Source of the DNA: DATAEK01 sp036258055
GTDB lineage: Bacteria; Acidobacteriota; Vicinamibacteria; Vicinamibacterales; 2-12-FULL-66-21
DNA length: 35,036 nucleotides
Direction of reading: 5' to 3'
Assembly: GCA_036258055.1 (NCBI GenBank)
Contig: DATAEK010000412.1
Span: 1-35,036 of the forward strand
Below the pieces are notes generated by a model. That model made no database searches, had not been told where the DNA came from, and worked only from the letters and a program-made list of their open reading frames with translations. The position numbers were made by a program, and so were the translations under genes. Of this stretch, positions 1 through 8,225 are shown one piece after another (the stretch's first letter is position 1; every line of letters begins with the position of its first letter).

Positions 1-1
1 A

Positions 2-196
2 CGATCCGCTGAGCAGCTCGCGGCGGAGTCTCCGCTCGCAGCCGAGAAGACGCGCACCGTGGCGTGGCGCACGCTCGTGGAGAGCGGATCGCTGGCAGGA
101 GAGTTGGCGCGAGCGACGACCAACGAGACAGAGGCGCTTCGGGATGAGTTTCGCAGTTTTGTCACCCTCGGAACCGATCGCCGCGGCGAATCGTAA
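2..196 (+). CDS. C-terminal end of an unidentified gene (partial)
   Basis: The frame is open from the left edge and closes with TAA at 194-196, giving 64 residues that end in TLGTDRRGES. The composition is ordinary for a coding region: a mixed helical segment rich in Ala, Glu and Arg, with no low-complexity run. No start is visible, so this is the tail of a gene that begins outside the window. I do not recognise the family from this fragment. The 220 bases from here to the next gene (197-416) hold no gene I can support, only a small hairpin at about 270-284. Confidence 0.55.
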   Translation, partial: RSAEQLAAESPLAAEKTRTVAWRTLVESGSLAGELARATTNETEALRDEFRSFVTLGTDRRGES

Positions 197-416
197 TCGC
201 GGTACCCCTCAGGGAGTGTCTTCACTCGCGACGCGCGTGTAATGGCTTCATCCGCTCTGAGCTTGATCGGACGTCTTGTTGAGACGGCTATCGTGCGGCC
301 ACTGCCACGGGGTCGCACGCCCCATGACGGGCAGCGACATTGCAACAGCGCCGACCTTCTCATGCTCGTTCGTCGCCCGCCTTTTGATTCTCCTGCCCAA
401 CTCGACGGAGGTATGC

Positions 417-2240
417 ATGGACACCGAAACGCCGTCCGCGCCGGCTCCTCAGCCGTCCCCTGATGCGCCATCGATCCGCCTGAGATCGAGGGCGGAGATC
501 GAGCGCGAAATCCAGCAGCGCGTCGACGAAGAGCGGCGCCGGCTGGAGAACCAGCGGCTCAACCGCGAACGTCAGCACTTTCATCGCCCGATCGAACGGG
601 CCTTCACCGCCGCCGAACGCGATCGCGTGACGATTCTCTTCGGTGGCCTGACGTGGAAGCACGAATGGCTGATTCGATCGGCGTTCGAGTCGGCGGGCTA
701 CAAGGTCGAGTTGCTGCCGACCCCTGACGTCGCCGGTTTCCAGCTCGGCAAAGAGTTCGGTAACAACGGGCAGTGCAACCCGACCTACTTCATGGTCGGG
801 CATCTGATCAAATACCTGCAGGGACTCGAAGCCAAGGGTCTCTCTCGCCAGGACATCGTCAACAACTACGTCTTCTTTACCGCTGGGTCGTGCGGGCCGT
901 GCCGCTTCGGCATGTACGAAGCCGAGTACCGCCTCGGTGTCCAGAACGCCGGATTCGACGGCTTCCGGATCCTCCTCTTTCAGCAGGACGATGGGATCAA
1001 TGCCGCGTCTGGCGAGCCGGGTCTCAAGTTCACCGTCGACTTCGGCCTCGGCGCGTTCAACGCGATCAACTTCGGCGATGTCCTCAACGACGTGGGCTGT
1101 CAGATCCGGCCCTACGAGGCGACGGGTGGGGAGACCGAGCAGGTCTTCAAGGAGGTCATGGAGCAGCTGTCGGCAGCGCTCCGAGGCCGGCAGATGTTCC
1201 GCGTCTCCGAGCGCTTGCCACCGTGGCTGGCGAAGCGAGTCCTCGCCAACCGCATTGCCGAAGCCGCGACGCACACGACGGGGAAGATTGTCGATCACCT
1301 GTGGGGCCGGCAGACGACCGAGATCCTGCGCGAAGCCCGCGAACGGCTCGAGCAGATCGACGTCGATCGCCTGCGCGTCAAGCCGCTCGTGAAAGTGACC
1401 GGCGAGTTCTTTGCGCAGACGACGGAAGGCGATGGCAACTTCCACATGTTCCAGTTCCTCGAGCGTGAGGGCGCGGAGATCAAAGTCGAGCCGATCGCCA
1501 ACTGGATCATGTACCTGATGTGGCAGGCGAAGGCGCGACGGAAGGATCGAAAGTGGCTCGACATGGCAAAGCCGAAGCCGTGGGAGGTCCACCGCCGCGC
1601 GCTGGCGGAGTTGAAGTTCCGCCAGAAGCAGTTGTTCCTGGGAATCGGTGAAGGACTTTACGCACACCTGTACCGACGCGCGGTCAAAGGGCTCGGCGGC
1701 ATTGCGCATCCGCTGCTCGACATGCAGGAGCTCGCCGCGCTGGCGCAGCCGTACTACCACCGCTTTGCGCGCGGCGGCGAGGGACACCTCGAGGTCGCGA
1801 AGAACATCTACTACACCGTTCACAAGAAGGCGCACATGGTCCTGAGCCTCAAGCCGTTCGGTTGCATGCCGTCCTCGCAGTCCGATGGCGTGCAGTCGGC
1901 GGTGATGAACCACTTCAAGGACATGATCTTCCTTCCCATCGAAACGTCTGGTGAGGGTGAGATCAACGCGCACAGCCGCGTGCAGATGGCGCTTGGTGAA
2001 GCGAAGGCCAAAGCCAAGCTCGAATTTCAACAGGCGCTCGAGTCGACAGGCAAGCGGCTCGAGGACATTCAGGCGTTCGTCGCCGATCACCCCGAGCTGC
2101 GCCGTCCGTTCTACAAAGTGCCGCATCGTCATGGCGTCACCGGAACCGCGGCGAACTTCGTGTTGCATGTGAGCGATCGCATGGATCGAAGGCGCCCGTT
2201 GTGGCACGTCGCGCGGCGTGAGCCCGCCGTTGCGCACTGA
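417..2240 (+). CDS. 2-hydroxyacyl-CoA dehydratase-like iron-sulfur protein (partner of the downstream activase)
   Basis: A 607-residue protein. The ATG at 417 is chosen because GGAGG lies 5 bases upstream (407-411); the frame stays open upstream to 276, but that part has no ribosome site. The first ~60 residues are a charged, probably coiled-coil segment. Next comes a cysteine-rich alpha/beta region with C120, the pair C159/C162 (GSCGPCRFG), C228, and later C483 in KPFGCMPSSQSDG. These are plausible iron-sulfur ligands. The FGMYEAEYR and LLFQQDDG segments resemble the C-terminal part of very large multidomain 2-hydroxyglutaryl-CoA dehydratase/activase proteins of anaerobes. Here that part is a separate gene placed upstream of the activase. 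By family knowledge such proteins accept ATP-energised low-potential electrons from an ASKHA activase. The substrate is unknown. Family placement rests on recalled motif similarity. Confidence 0.75.
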   Translation: MDTETPSAPAPQPSPDAPSIRLRSRAEIEREIQQRVDEERRRLENQRLNRERQHFHRPIERAFTAAERDRVTILFGGLTWKHEWLIRSAFESAGYKVELLPTPDVAGFQLGKEFGNNGQCNPTYFMVGHLIKYLQGLEAKGLSRQDIVNNYVFFTAGSCGPCRFGMYEAEYRLGVQNAGFDGFRILLFQQDDGINAASGEPGLKFTVDFGLGAFNAINFGDVLNDVGCQIRPYEATGGETEQVFKEVMEQLSAALRGRQMFRVSERLPPWLAKRVLANRIAEAATHTTGKIVDHLWGRQTTEILREARERLEQIDVDRLRVKPLVKVTGEFFAQTTEGDGNFHMFQFLEREGAEIKVEPIANWIMYLMWQAKARRKDRKWLDMAKPKPWEVHRRALAELKFRQKQLFLGIGEGLYAHLYRRAVKGLGGIAHPLLDMQELAALAQPYYHRFARGGEGHLEVAKNIYYTVHKKAHMVLSLKPFGCMPSSQSDGVQSAVMNHFKDMIFLPIETSGEGEINAHSRVQMALGEAKAKAKLEFQQALESTGKRLEDIQAFVADHPELRRPFYKVPHRHGVTGTAANFVLHVSDRMDRRRPLWHVARREPAVAH

Positions 2241-2307
2241 CACAGTCGCTGATCCAAGCGCCCGGTAGTTACAAGCCAGCGTCGCGAGCGAAGCGAAGCG
2301 ATGGCAG

Positions 2308-2334
2308 GTGCGCGGGGGTGGGCCCCCCGCGCAC
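2308..2334. repeat. Strong GC hairpin in the gap between dehydratase-like gene and activase
   Basis: An 11-bp perfect stem pairs 2308-2318 with 2324-2334 around a 5-base loop (2319-2323). It is preceded by a short tandem of GCGAA/AGCGA units (about 2283-2301) and followed by a second small palindrome, GAAGCTG-A-CAGCTTC (about 2344-2358). No T-run follows, so it is not a classical intrinsic terminator. It could attenuate transcription or tune processing between the two genes, or be a dispersed repeat element of the host. Only one copy is in the window. Confidence 0.55.
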
Positions 2335-2377
2335 AAACTAAGAGAAGCTGACAGCTTCATAGAGCGGGTAGCCAGCT

Positions 2378-5300
2378 ATGCCTTCACTACAGCAACTGCT
2401 CGTCGGCATCGACGTCGGATCCACCACGGTCAAGGCGGTCGCCGTTGAAGCGGCGACCGACCGGATGATCTGGTCCGACTACCAGCGGCACGAAACGAAA
2501 CAGCCGGAGAAAACGCTCGAGTTCCTGGGGCGCCTCGAAGCCGATCTCAAGATCGACCGCGACAGCTGCCGGATGTTCATCACCGGATCGGGCGGCAGCA
2601 ATCTGGCGCCGCTCATCGGCGCGAAATTCGTTCAGGAGGTCACCGCCGTCTCGCTGGCGGTGGAGAAGCTGCATCCCGAGGTCCATTCGGTGATCGAGCT
2701 CGGTGGGCAGGACGCGAAGATCATCGTCTTCAAACCGGATCCCGAAACCGGGCGGAAGAAGAAGATCCCGTCGATGAACGACAAGTGCGCCGGCGGGACC
2801 GGCGCGGTGATCGACAAGATCAACGCCAAGCTGAAGATTCCAGCCCTCGAGCTGGGCAACCAGGGCTACCTCGGGATCAAGCTGCACAAGGTGGCGGGGA
2901 AGTGCGGCGTCTTCGCCGAAACCGACATCAACGGGTTGCAGAAGGAAGGGACGCCCTCCGACGAGCTGATGGCGTCGCTCTTCGACGCGATCGTGCTGCA
3001 GAACCTCACCGTGCTGACGCGCGGCCACACGCTCAAGCCCCACGTCCTGCTCCTGGGCGGCCCGAACACGTTCATTCGCGGCATGCGGGAAGCGTGGCAG
3101 CACAACATCCCGAAGATGTGGGGCGAGCGAGGCGTCGAAATCCCTGACGGCGAGTCACCCGAATCGCTGATCAAGACACCCGAGAACGCGCAGTACTTCG
3201 CCGCGCTCGGCGCCATCGAGTTTGGAAAAGACGAGGAGGACGCGGTCGGCCGCTACCAGGGATCGGATTGCCTCGCGCGTTACATCAACGTCGGACGGCT
3301 CGAGGAGAAAGCGGCGGCGGGCGGACGTGGATTGAGTGCGACCGTCGACGAGCTCGAGGCGTTCAAACGCCAGTACGCACCGAAGCGGTTCACACCCGCG
3401 ACGTTCACGCCTGGCGAAACCGTCCGCGCGTTCGTGGGCGTCGACGGTGGATCGACCTCCACCAAGGGTGTCCTCCTCTCGCAGGATGGTGACGTCATCT
3501 CGAAGGCGTATCAACTGTCGAAGGGCAACCCGATCCAGGACACGATCGACATCTTCGACGAGTTGCGCGGCGCGATCGAGTCGGCCGGCGCGACGCTCGA
3601 GGTGCTCGGCGTCGGCACGACCGGGTATGCGAAGGACGTGCTGCGGGACGTGCTGGCCGCCGATGCGGCACTCGTCGAAACGGTCGCCCACACCGAATCC
3701 GCCGTCAAGTACTACAAGGACCCGCACGTCATCGTCGACGTGGGCGGTCAGGACATCAAGCTGATCGTGCTCAACGAAGGACGGGTCAAGGACTTCAAGC
3801 TCAATACGCAATGCTCGGCCGGCAACGGCTATTTCCTTCAGGCAACCGCCGAGACGTTCGGCATCCCCGTGAAGGAGTTTGCCGACAAGGCATTCCAGGC
3901 GACGGCGATGCCGATGTTCGGCTACGGCTGCGCCGTCTTCATGCAGTCGGACATCGTCAACTTCCAGCGGCAGGGATGGGCGCCGGAGGAGATTCTCGCG
4001 GGCCTCGCGGCAGTGCTGCCGAAGAACATCTTTCTGTACGTTGCCAGCATTCCGAATCTGGCGAAGCTCGGCGCCCGGTTCGTGCTGCAGGGAGGCACGC
4101 AACACAATCTGGCCGCGGTCAAGGCCGAAGTCGACTTCATCCGCTCGAACTTCCGCGGCTCGGACATCGAGCCCGAGATCATCGTGCACGAGCACTGCGG
4201 CGAGTCCGGCGCCATCGGCGCGGCAGTCGAAGCCCGGCGGCTCTATCAGAACGGACAACGGACGAGGTTCATTGGCCTCGACGCCGTACGCCGGATCACC
4301 TATCGGACGACCCGCAACGAGGCGACGCGCTGCAACTTCTGCAAGAACAACTGCCTGCGGACCTTCATCGATATCAAGATGGCGCCGTCGCCGGCGGCCG
4401 CCGGCGTTGCCGCGACCAAGCCCTCCGTCATCCCGCTGACGGTGGCACCGGCGAAGCCCGACCCGGTTGCAACGTCGCCGGTCAAGTTCGTGTCGAAAGT
4501 CGCGAAGGCCGACGACGAGCAGCGATTGATCATGGCGACGTGTGAGAAGGGGACGGTCGAAGACGTCGACGCGATGCGTGGAATCAAGGCCGGGCTCGAC
4601 AAGGTGAAGAAGGCCAACCCGAACTTCGTGGAGATCGCAGCGAAGGAGGTCTGGAACCCGCGACGTCCGGAGAAAGTCTCGGATTCGATTCCCACACGGG
4701 CGTGGACCAACGCGGCTCGCCGGCGGATCGAGCTGATGCAGCGCCGCGAGAAGCTCAGAATCGGCATGCCGCGCGTGCTGAACATGTACGTGTACGCGCC
4801 GTTCTTCAGCGGCTACTTCGAGTCGCTTGGGGTGCTGGGCGGCAATCTCGTGTACTCCGATTTCACCAGCGGAGAGCTCTATCGTGAGGGTTCTGGACGC
4901 GGCGCCATCGATCCGTGCTTCCCCGCGAAGATCGGGATCGCCCACGTCCACAACCTGCTGTTCGCGAAGCACGCCAAGAAGAAGCTCGATATGATCTTCT
5001 TCCCGATGGTGGACAAGCTGCACACGGCGCTCGTCCACCTTCAGGGATCCAACGCCTGCCCGACGGTCACCGTGACGCCCGAGACGGTCAAGGCGGCGTT
5101 CACGAAAGAAGGGAACGTCTTCGCGCAGCAGGGCGTGCCCTACCTCGATCCCCTGATCGATTTCTCCGATCGGAAGCTGCTCGGCCAGCAGCTCTTTCAG
5201 GCGCTCGAGCCGGTGCTCGGCTTGTCACCGGAAGAAAACGCCCGGGCGATCGACGTTGGCTACCGTGAGCTCGAAGCGTACGAAGCCGACATCCGCAATC

Positions 5301-6019
5301 GGGCCCGTGCGGTGATGGACCAGCTCGAAAAGGAAAAGCGCGTCGGGATTGTCGTCCTGGCGCGTCCTTACCATCATGACCCGGGCCTCAACCACGAGAT
5401 ACTGGAGGAGTTCCAGAAGCTCGGCTATCCCGTGTTCTCGCAGAGCACGCTGCCGCTCGACGAGGATCTGCTGGAGCGGCTGTTCGGCGACGAAGTGCGC
5501 GCCGGAGCGATCAGGAGTCCGCTCGAAATCCAGGACGTGTGGAAGAACAGCTACTCGTCGAGCACCAACCACAAAGTCTGGGCGGCGAAGTTCACCGCTC
5601 GACATCCAAACCTGGTCGCGCTCGAGCTCTCCAGTTTCAAATGCGGTCACGACGCCCCGATTTACACGACGATCGAGTCGATCATCGAGCGATCGGGGAC
5701 GCCCTACTTCTCGTTCAAGGACATCGACGAGAACAAGCCCACCGGGTCGATCAAGATCCGCGTGGAGACGATCCACTACTTCCTCAAACGGTACGTGGAA
5801 CACATGAATGCGCCGGCCCGTGATGAGGAACTCGAGCGCCAGATCGCCGAGTACGAACGCACGCTGCGCGAGCAGCTGCTGCGCGAGCACGAGCTCGCCG
5901 AGCTCGCCGCCGAGCAGCGCGCACGCGTCGATACGAGCCGCTTCTTGCCGATGCTGCAGGGGTCCGACCACGAGCCCCATGCCGGAGCCGGAGCGGCTGG
6001 ATGCAGCGCAGGCGCCTGA
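2378..6019 (+). CDS. Double-ASKHA acyl-CoA dehydratase activase with DUF2229-like domain
   Basis: A 1213-residue protein with two tandem BadF/BadG/BcrA/BcrD-type (ASKHA) ATPase domains. Domain 1 opens with GIDVGSTTVKAV (about residues 9-20), has ELGGQDAK, and carries C137 in KCAGGTGA. Domain 2 opens with GVDGGSTSTKG (about 353-363), has DVGGQDIK, and carries C479 in QCSAGNGY. In known activases this cysteine helps bind the [4Fe-4S] cluster at the dimer interface, so the two halves may form an internal pseudo-dimer. A linker cluster C652-x2-C-x3-C659 follows. Then comes a DUF2229-like region from about residue 793 (RIGMPRVLNMY, GSNACPTVT, LARPYHHDPG), and a charged helical tail. By family knowledge ATP hydrolysis drives electron injection into a dehydratase or reductase partner; the upstream gene is the obvious candidate. 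The ATG at 2378 fits the ASKHA fold, though its ribosome site is weak. Confidence 0.85.
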   Translation: MPSLQQLLVGIDVGSTTVKAVAVEAATDRMIWSDYQRHETKQPEKTLEFLGRLEADLKIDRDSCRMFITGSGGSNLAPLIGAKFVQEVTAVSLAVEKLHPEVHSVIELGGQDAKIIVFKPDPETGRKKKIPSMNDKCAGGTGAVIDKINAKLKIPALELGNQGYLGIKLHKVAGKCGVFAETDINGLQKEGTPSDELMASLFDAIVLQNLTVLTRGHTLKPHVLLLGGPNTFIRGMREAWQHNIPKMWGERGVEIPDGESPESLIKTPENAQYFAALGAIEFGKDEEDAVGRYQGSDCLARYINVGRLEEKAAAGGRGLSATVDELEAFKRQYAPKRFTPATFTPGETVRAFVGVDGGSTSTKGVLLSQDGDVISKAYQLSKGNPIQDTIDIFDELRGAIESAGATLEVLGVGTTGYAKDVLRDVLAADAALVETVAHTESAVKYYKDPHVIVDVGGQDIKLIVLNEGRVKDFKLNTQCSAGNGYFLQATAETFGIPVKEFADKAFQATAMPMFGYGCAVFMQSDIVNFQRQGWAPEEILAGLAAVLPKNIFLYVASIPNLAKLGARFVLQGGTQHNLAAVKAEVDFIRSNFRGSDIEPEIIVHEHCGESGAIGAAVEARRLYQNGQRTRFIGLDAVRRITYRTTRNEATRCNFCKNNCLRTFIDIKMAPSPAAAGVAATKPSVIPLTVAPAKPDPVATSPVKFVSKVAKADDEQRLIMATCEKGTVEDVDAMRGIKAGLDKVKKANPNFVEIAAKEVWNPRRPEKVSDSIPTRAWTNAARRRIELMQRREKLRIGMPRVLNMYVYAPFFSGYFESLGVLGGNLVYSDFTSGELYREGSGRGAIDPCFPAKIGIAHVHNLLFAKHAKKKLDMIFFPMVDKLHTALVHLQGSNACPTVTVTPETVKAAFTKEGNVFAQQGVPYLDPLIDFSDRKLLGQQLFQALEPVLGLSPEENARAIDVGYRELEAYEADIRNRARAVMDQLEKEKRVGIVVLARPYHHDPGLNHEILEEFQKLGYPVFSQSTLPLDEDLLERLFGDEVRAGAIRSPLEIQDVWKNSYSSSTNHKVWAAKFTARHPNLVALELSSFKCGHDAPIYTTIESIIERSGTPYFSFKDIDENKPTGSIKIRVETIHYFLKRYVEHMNAPARDEELERQIAEYERTLREQLLREHELAELAAEQRARVDTSRFLPMLQGSDHEPHAGAGAAGCSAGA

Positions 6020-6020
6020 C

Positions 6021-6117
6021 AGGATGCTGAACGCATCCTGCATGGCACATGGAAAATGGCAGACGGCAGGATCCTGAGCCTTTCCCATCTGCCATGTGCC
6101 CTTTGCCATTTGCCATC
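6021..6117. repeat. Intergenic palindromic element, ATGGCAA family, copy 1
   Basis: Immediately after the activase stop there is a perfect 7-bp hairpin (6021-6027 with 6033-6039, loop TGAAC). It is followed by ATGGC-type units at 6042-6063. A complementary block of GCCAT units lies at 6088-6116; for example 6044-6052 pairs exactly with 6092-6100. The hairpin plus ATGGC units recurs at 17715-17757, also directly beyond the 3' end of a gene. The element lies between the activase and the radical SAM gene. It could act as a processing or stability signal, or be a REP-like dispersed repeat. Confidence 0.7.
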
Positions 6118-6134
6118 GTTTTGTGGAGCTGGTT

Positions 6135-7382
6135 ATGCCGTCATTCCCTCTCGAAGTTCGCCTGAATGGTGAGTTCGGAAGCAAGACTCCGGTGCCGGCG
6201 GCACGTCCGATCATCACCGGCGAGAAGCTACCTGATCCAATCTTCCCGCAGCGTCCCGCACTCCTGACCGACGAGCCCTGGCCGGGAGACGGCACGCGCC
6301 ACTGGCCGGCATCGAAGATCCTCCACGCGATGCGCGGCTGGGCAGTCCCGTTCGTCAAGTCGCGTATCCTGCCAGGCGATTTCCATCCCCTCATCGCGTA
6401 TCTGTTCACGGAGTACAAGTGCAACCTCGATTGCCACTACTGCTACTCGTTCGACAACCGCGTAAAGGGCATGACCGAGGAAGTCGCCCGCGGGTCGATC
6501 GACTGGCTGCACTCGACGACGTGCCGTGTGCTCGCGCTCATGGGCGGGGAAGTGATTCTCCGTCCGGCGTTCGTCCACAAGGTCGTCTACTACGCGGCGA
6601 AGAAGGGGTTCTTTATCTACATCCCCACCAACGGCCGGCTGCTCAAGCCGGACGTCATCGACCGTCTCGCCGACGCGGGCGTCGCCACGTTCAACTTGGC
6701 GGTCGACGCCGTCGATGAGAAGCCGGGCCTGCCGAAGGCGTTGAACCCGATTCGCCCGTACTTCGAGTACCTGACGAAGAAGCAATACCGCTACGGCTAC
6801 ACGGTGTTCTTCAACATCAACATCTGCCGCAACAACCTCGACGACGTGCGGGAGCTGACGGAGATTGCGCACGATCACAAGATCTCGACCGACTATCACA
6901 TCAACGAGCAGCCGCTCATCGATCAGCCGCACTTCAAGCATCTCGACGACGACAACCCGACCTACTTCCGTCCCGAAGATCACGAGCAGGTCGATGACGT
7001 TCTCGATTGGCTGATCGAGAAGCAGAAGTCCGGCTACGGCATGCTGAACTCGGTCCAGCGGCTCGCCGAGATGAAGCAGTTCCTGCGCGGAGCGCACCAC
7101 GAGCCCTGGAACTGCCGCGCCGGGCACAACACGCTCATCATCCGCGTGGACGGCACGCTCGCGCCGTGCTTCCCGATGTACTCGGCGACGCACGACTGGG
7201 GTGTGGTCGGCGCGCCGAAGTTCGAACGCGCGCAGCTCTCGGAGATGAAGGTGTCCTGCGAGCCGAACTGCTTCTCAACGCTCAATCACATCGTCGGCTG
7301 GTGCTACGACGATGCGCGCGTGATCAAATGGGTGGTTCGACAGGCGCGGCACGGATTCCAGCGGATTGAGGGAAATCTCTAA
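6135..7382 (+). CDS. Radical SAM protein with SPASM-like C-terminus
   Basis: A 415-residue protein. The ATG at 6135 is preferred over an in-frame ATG at 6096, which lies inside the intergenic repeat; GGAG lies about 7 bases upstream of 6135. The canonical radical SAM cluster motif C96-x3-C100-x2-C103 (CNLDCHYC) is present, then MGGE (SAM-binding GGE-like) and the usual strand sequence of a partial TIM barrel. The C-terminus has additional cysteines (NCRAGH, APCFPMY, SCEPNC, GWC), as in SPASM/Twitch domains that hold auxiliary [4Fe-4S] clusters. Such enzymes typically modify peptides or proteins or mature cofactors. It follows the activase on the same strand with a 115-base gap, so it may mature the dehydratase/activase pair or act in the same pathway. 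The substrate is unknown. Confidence 0.85.
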   Translation: MPSFPLEVRLNGEFGSKTPVPAARPIITGEKLPDPIFPQRPALLTDEPWPGDGTRHWPASKILHAMRGWAVPFVKSRILPGDFHPLIAYLFTEYKCNLDCHYCYSFDNRVKGMTEEVARGSIDWLHSTTCRVLALMGGEVILRPAFVHKVVYYAAKKGFFIYIPTNGRLLKPDVIDRLADAGVATFNLAVDAVDEKPGLPKALNPIRPYFEYLTKKQYRYGYTVFFNINICRNNLDDVRELTEIAHDHKISTDYHINEQPLIDQPHFKHLDDDNPTYFRPEDHEQVDDVLDWLIEKQKSGYGMLNSVQRLAEMKQFLRGAHHEPWNCRAGHNTLIIRVDGTLAPCFPMYSATHDWGVVGAPKFERAQLSEMKVSCEPNCFSTLNHIVGWCYDDARVIKWVVRQARHGFQRIEGNL

Positions 7383-7445
7383 GAGTCAGCATCTCGTTGG
7401 TGTCGAGGCCTGTTGGGACGTCCGAGATGGTTTGAAACCGGACTG

Positions 7446-7468
7446 GCCGGCCGCTGGGCGCGGCCGGC
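7446..7468. terminator. Hairpin between convergent genes (probable bidirectional terminator)
   Basis: A 9-bp GC-rich perfect stem pairs 7446-7454 with 7460-7468 around a 5-base loop. It sits in the 106-base gap between the radical SAM gene (+) and the VOC gene (-), which converge here. There is no clear T-run on either side, so termination strength is uncertain. Confidence 0.5.
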
Positions 7469-7488
7469 TCACCCCGATCACCGGTCGG

Positions 7489-7971
7489 CTATGCGCCGGC
7501 GGCTTGGGCGGGTTTCTTGTAGAACTCCGCCGCACGCTTGTTCATTTCCTCAGGCGTCAGATCTTCCTTGTGTGTGGCGATAGCCCACTGAAATCCGTGC
7601 GGGTCGAGGAGAACCCCGCAGCGGTCGCCCCAGAACTGATTGTCCACTGGCATCTTCGTCTGCGCACCGGCGCTGACGGCTTTGTTGAAGAGCGCGTCAC
7701 AGTCCTCGACGTAGAGCCACAGGGACGCCGGCGAGCCGCCGAATGCTTTTGGCCCCTTCCCACCCATGACGGGATCGTTCAGCATGATGCGCGAATTGCC
7801 GATCTTGATCTCCGCGTGCATGATCTTGCCGTCCGGTCCCATGCTGCGCGATAGTTCTTCAGCACCCAGGCCTTTCTTGTACCAATCGATCGCCTGCGCG
7901 GCGTTGTCCAGCGTGAGCTGCGGCGTCACCGTGGAGTAGCCCTCGGGCACGGGCCGTTTTGCTGTTGCCAT
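7489..7971 (-). CDS. VOC-superfamily (glyoxalase/PhnB-like) protein
   Basis: A 160-residue protein. The start at 7971 is fixed by AGGAGG 6 bases upstream on the minus strand; the frame is open further upstream without such a site. The sequence shows a beta-alpha-beta-beta-beta arrangement typical of PhnB-like VOC proteins: the VTPQLTLDNAAQAIDWY opening, an AEIKIGNSRIML strand, and then LWLYVEDCDALF and GDRCGVLLDPHGFQWAIAT in the second half. VOC proteins bind a divalent metal or a small ligand and serve as isomerases, dioxygenases or resistance proteins. This subgroup is generally uncharacterised, so no substrate is proposed. It converges with the radical SAM gene and is probably transcribed alone. 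Confidence 0.85.
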   Translation of the reverse strand: MATAKRPVPEGYSTVTPQLTLDNAAQAIDWYKKGLGAEELSRSMGPDGKIMHAEIKIGNSRIMLNDPVMGGKGPKAFGGSPASLWLYVEDCDALFNKAVSAGAQTKMPVDNQFWGDRCGVLLDPHGFQWAIATHKEDLTPEEMNKRAAEFYKKPAQAAGA

Positions 7972-8202
7972 CAAGAACCTCCTTGCTTCTCTGATCAAGA
8001 AAGCCACTATGCGTCCATCCCGAGACGAACGCAAGCTGGAGCGAACGTGTGATCAGGATGTGACGAATGGACAAGTCGAGGTCGGCGCGTGCGTACGCAG
8101 CGACGTCGTCAAATGTGAAGAATCGGTGACTCGAGCACGAGCGACGGCGCTGGCATATCGCCGCTTTCCGCGCGGGGAAGCCAGACGCCGTGCTCATCAG
8201 CG

Positions 8203-8225
8203 AGGGGCGCTGGGCTGGCGCCCTT
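8203..8225 (-). terminator. Hairpin at the end of the Asp-box gene
   Basis: A stem of 6 Watson-Crick pairs (GGGCGC with GCGCCC), extendable by wobble, around a 7-base loop. It touches the stop codon of the Asp-box gene. No T-run follows. Between it and the VOC start (about 7972-8202) I see no supportable gene; this stretch must hold the VOC promoter. Confidence 0.35.

Noticed and set aside
360..2360. Long minus-strand open frame of 666 codons opposite the dehydratase-like gene
   Set aside because: Arg/Leu/His-rich shadow typical of GC-rich antisense; the plus strand encodes clear motifs and has the ribosome site.
3155..5038. 627-codon minus-strand frame opposite the activase
   Set aside because: Lies fully inside the activase; composition is that of an antisense shadow with no motif.
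7972..8202. Possible small minus-strand gene upstream of the VOC gene
   Set aside because: The frame continues out of frame into the VOC gene, has no ribosome site and ends as a shadow.
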